Below are positions 61,272 to 64,000 of a DNA stretch of 64,000 nt, one piece after another. Position numbers and translations under genes: made by a program. Position 1 is the first letter of the stretch, and each line of letters starts with the position of its first letter. The notes beneath the pieces were generated by a model, which had not been told where the DNA came from, made no database searches, and was given only the letters and a program-made list of their open reading frames with translations. Origin of the DNA: Xylogone sp. PMI_703 (taxonomy: Eukaryota; Ascomycota; Leotiomycetes); the NCBI GenBank assembly GCA_021399445.1, contig JAJTUQ010000004.1:2728001-2792000 (forward strand), in the 5' to 3' direction.

Positions 61272-61962
61272 TTCTTAAGTATTGCGACACTAGGATTTAA
61301 ATTTACAGATTGAGAAAAGTTCGGGGAAAGAGGGCAGACAATGTCGTCTTATGAGCGACACTATAAGTCTTGGACGGGTGGGGGAAGTGTGACGGATGTA
61401 TTGGCCTGGAAAATGCGGGAAATTCTGCAAGCCGATAACTGATAGGCACCTGGAATCCTTGCTCCATACTTTGTTGTTGGCTCTCAGTGATTCTTAAATG
61501 TTCGCACAGAAGACTTATCTGAAACTCTTTTGATATCAAGGAATATGTGAGAAGAATCATATACGAAAAAGGTCTCTTTGAAGCTCTCCTTTACAAGGCA
61601 ATATTCGGATAGAACCTTGGATATTCGTTCAGATTGTAGACATGAGGGGTAGCGTAAGCACAGCGGCTAAACGTGATCCCGTCAGCAATAGATGCATGAG
61701 TTGTTGACCAAATTGGGACGAACTCTTGGTGCAATACTGGGAACTGAACTTGCTGGGCTATTTTTCGCCTGCTTCTGCGCACTTTTCCCCAGTATAGCTG
61801 AGAGTATATAGTGAGCAACCCAATTCATGAAGGGAGGGTTTCGAATAAGGTATCAAATCCATATCATTAGTAGCACCACTGCCTTTTATCAATAGCTTTG
61901 AAAGTACATGTATCCCAGGGTATGATCAAGACAGATCTTCCGCGAATCATTATTGAATAAAA
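61272..61962. other. Intergenic: promoter of the small secreted protein gene
   Basis: 691 bases, with no gene seen. Confidence 0.5.
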
Positions 61963-64000
61963 TCACAAAGCACTTAGACGCCTAGTGGATCTCGAGGCTT
62001 GCCTTCCTAAAGAGGCCTGTGAAGAGCTTTTCGCAGGCCGCCCTCTGCGACCTGGGTTCTTTCGCCTCCTTGGAGTAGTATCCGAAAAATCAACATCGTC
62101 GCTCTCTCCTGGTTGGTATTCCGGCTCTATATCGCTGGATAAAGTTAGGTCTAGCACCTGTGAACCAGGGGGTATGACAAAAGAGGTCTCGTTATTGCTA
62201 TGTGCCTTCCTTTGATCCTCATCTTGGTTCTCTTGGTCCTCAAGAGACCCAGCATTCCGTTTCTTTCTACTAATATTACTTGGCGATCCTCCCCGCTCCA
62301 TAGCTGAAGAGACACGCCATTTAGGCTTTTGATATTGCTGTGAAAAAAATATTTGTTCCACCGGAGGCATTGATGAATCCGACTCCGGTATATCATCTTG
62401 TTTTGACGACGGCTGGGCTATCCGTTTGCCAGAAGCCTTAGGTGTGGGTAGGTCTCCATTGTCTTCGGAAGCATCACTATCTTCATCTAGTAAGTTATTC
62501 ACGCCACTGCCCTTATCCTTCAAAGGGTCACCATGAGACACGGTTATGTCGAAGTCGAAATCTGGCTGTCTCCCATGGTCTGTAACTTGACTAGCAATGG
62601 ATGGAGTCCCTGGAAGTTTCGCATACTGAGAAATCTTGAGTGAGTCTTTCCCGTGTGATCCGTCGTCTGAACCAATCTCTCCTAAGCTTTTTGATACGCT
62701 GTTTTTCAATCCGTTTTCATTAAGATCGCGATTGGATGGGAATTCTGGAGATCTCTCCCTTATCATTGGTGGGCTTGAAGGAAATCCATTGAATCTCGGA
62801 GATGCGATTAGGGCGCTACCATCACCATCTTCTAACCTAGTAGCACGGCCGAGTGCCCCCGGTTCAGAAGGGCTGCCACTGATACTCTGAACTGCTTGGA
62901 GATCCACATTCACTAATGTATCATTCTCTTTATTTACCTCGGATGCTACACCACCAGTATTAGCAAAAGTCGACTCTTGTGTACTGGTCCGTGGATTCTG
63001 AACCTCCGCTATCTCACCAGCTTGAGTTTCCCGAACTATCTGACTCTCTTTGCCGTATGATGATTGTTGATCATTTTGATTATCACCATTTTGACTTTCC
63101 ATTAAAAGCTCCTGTTGTGGTGGGCCCTGCACAATTTTAGGTTCAATAAGCTCATTGAAGGTCAAATTCAGAGAGCCATCATTCCCTTCTATCTCATCTC
63201 CCTCTACATCCGGAGCTTCAAATCTTCCGTATATTCTCTCCCCTGTGTCCTCATCGTATTGCTTCTCAGCCGTGACTCTATCTCTTTTGGCTAGCGTCAA
63301 CTCTAAGTTATCATCCACGGCATTGATTACCAGAGCAGTACGATAATGCGAGATTTCAGGCTGCCACTTCGTAGCTTCAGACATCTCCAATTGCTTGAAA
63401 GCAATGACCATACCAATCTCAACATCACTGGGACGTAGATCTGAGAGTGACGAGATATCCTCAGGCAGTTCTGGTAAGTCTTCTGGATGGTCGGTTGATG
63501 CGGTAGCATCGTGAATATCACTCATGAGTTGGTTGGTGATCTCATCCTCGGCGTCGTAGCCTACACTCCAATCACCGAGATCCTGTTCTGGCTGGGCAGA
63601 AGTATATGATGTGTCAAAATGTTCACTGACTGGAGCCTTCCCGTTTTGTTTCTTCTTTTTCGAGGATTGCCGGTCGTCTTCATAATACTGCGAATTGTCT
63701 CTAAACTCCTTCTTTCGCTTACCACCCCTATTTCCCTTCCTCCAATTACCCTGTTGTTGAGGATCCCAACGCTGGACAAAAGGGAAGGGAGGCTCACTGA
63801 GCTCGATTCCATCATGACAACATTCTACTGCACGGTATATGATCTTTTCCCTCCATGCCTCCGGATCCTCGTCCGCCTCAGACTCAGAATCTGCCGCTTT
63901 CTTTTCTTCGTTCTCCACTACTTTCAATGGTTTAATTTGTTTCATTAATTTATTTCGCAATTCATCCTCGTCTTTCTTCGTCCTCGGATTTTTCATACCT
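61963..64000 (-). CDS. Probable fungal coilin-like protein, 5' end outside the window
   Basis: This frame is open from the right edge to a stop at 61963, giving at least 677 residues. The in-frame ATG at 63996 may be internal, because the expected N-terminal ubiquitin-like domain would lie beyond the edge. A basic, Gln/Lys-rich stretch, RWDPQQQGNWRKGNRGGKRKK (residues about 76-96), is followed by a nuclear-localisation-like SSKKKKQNGK. Residues about 190-290 resemble the coilin Tudor-like domain: GMVIAFKQLEMSEATKWQP, then SHYRTALV, then GSLNLTFNELIEPKIV (compare the DGSLEIDFxxL end of coilin). The C-terminal half is disordered and acidic/serine-rich, ending in an AT-hook-like RRGRPAK. Coilin organises Cajal bodies; the fission-yeast homologue is Mug174. 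Assignment is by recognised pattern, without alignment. Confidence 0.55.
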   Translation of the reverse strand, partial: GMKNPRTKKDEDELRNKLMKQIKPLKVVENEEKKAADSESEADEDPEAWREKIIYRAVECCHDGIELSEPPFPFVQRWDPQQQGNWRKGNRGGKRKKEFRDNSQYYEDDRQSSKKKKQNGKAPVSEHFDTSYTSAQPEQDLGDWSVGYDAEDEITNQLMSDIHDATASTDHPEDLPELPEDISSLSDLRPSDVEIGMVIAFKQLEMSEATKWQPEISHYRTALVINAVDDNLELTLAKRDRVTAEKQYDEDTGERIYGRFEAPDVEGDEIEGNDGSLNLTFNELIEPKIVQGPPQQELLMESQNGDNQNDQQSSYGKESQIVRETQAGEIAEVQNPRTSTQESTFANTGGVASEVNKENDTLVNVDLQAVQSISGSPSEPGALGRATRLEDGDGSALIASPRFNGFPSSPPMIRERSPEFPSNRDLNENGLKNSVSKSLGEIGSDDGSHGKDSLKISQYAKLPGTPSIASQVTDHGRQPDFDFDITVSHGDPLKDKGSGVNNLLDEDSDASEDNGDLPTPKASGKRIAQPSSKQDDIPESDSSMPPVEQIFFSQQYQKPKWRVSSAMERGGSPSNISRKKRNAGSLEDQENQDEDQRKAHSNNETSFVIPPGSQVLDLTLSSDIEPEYQPGESDDVDFSDTTPRRRKNPGRRGRPAKSSSQASLGRQASRSTRRLSAL

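Noticed and set aside
1..64000. tRNA, rRNA, CRISPR arrays, transposons
   Set aside because: No B-box-like GGTTCRANNCC in a cloverleaf context, no spaced direct repeats, and no transposase, reverse transcriptase or terminal inverted repeat pairs were seen by eye.

Overview
This window is nuclear DNA from a filamentous ascomycete (Pezizomycotina). The genes are split by short GT-AG introns of mostly 49 to 130 nt. The products are typically fungal: Zn2Cys6 regulators, drug:H+ antiporters, a SIN-type Cdc14, a Hob1-type BAR-SH3 protein and TOM6. There is no operon structure, no CRISPR and no recognisable transposon. A leotiomycete-like source fits the gene style, but that is a guess. All introns were inferred by eye from splice sites and reading-frame continuity.

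Left third (0-20 kb): few genes, large spaces. Two tandem MFS exporters (DHA1 type, then DHA2 type), a CsbD/Hmp1-like small protein, a Kes1/Osh4-type oxysterol-binding protein, a serine-rich protein of unknown function, and a secreted-ectodomain cysteine-rich single-pass membrane protein. Gaps of 3.4 to 4.4 kb separate them. These gaps hold a repeated 11-mer (GTACTGTACTG) and little else that can be recognised.

Middle (20-40 kb): SIN-pathway Cdc14 divergent from geranylgeranyl diphosphate synthase, a Rieske/AIF-type mitochondrial oxidoreductase, and a large coiled-coil protein. Three Zn2Cys6 transcription factor genes then follow consecutively (30.7-39.5 kb). Two of them are divergent across a 432-bp spacer that carries a perfect CCG/CGG inverted repeat and a 64-codon upstream ORF. 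No biosynthetic enzymes adjoin these regulators directly.

Right third (42-64 kb): a mostly housekeeping block. It holds an RRM-cyclophilin (PPIL4 type), a conserved unknown protein divergent from TOM6, mitochondrial cysteine desulfurase NFS1 divergent from a BAR-SH3 protein, an F-box protein, a class III aminotransferase of the glutamate-1-semialdehyde aminomutase type, ribosomal protein eS24 divergent from an EFM3-type eEF2 lysine methyltransferase, a small secreted protein, and the 3' part of a probable fungal coilin-like protein that runs off the right edge.

The most interesting items are the regulator cluster with its palindromic spacer and uORF, the shared intergenic 11-mer, the coilin-like gene, the bacterial/plastid-style aminotransferase in a fungus, and a possible box C/D snoRNA in the one long NFS1 intron.
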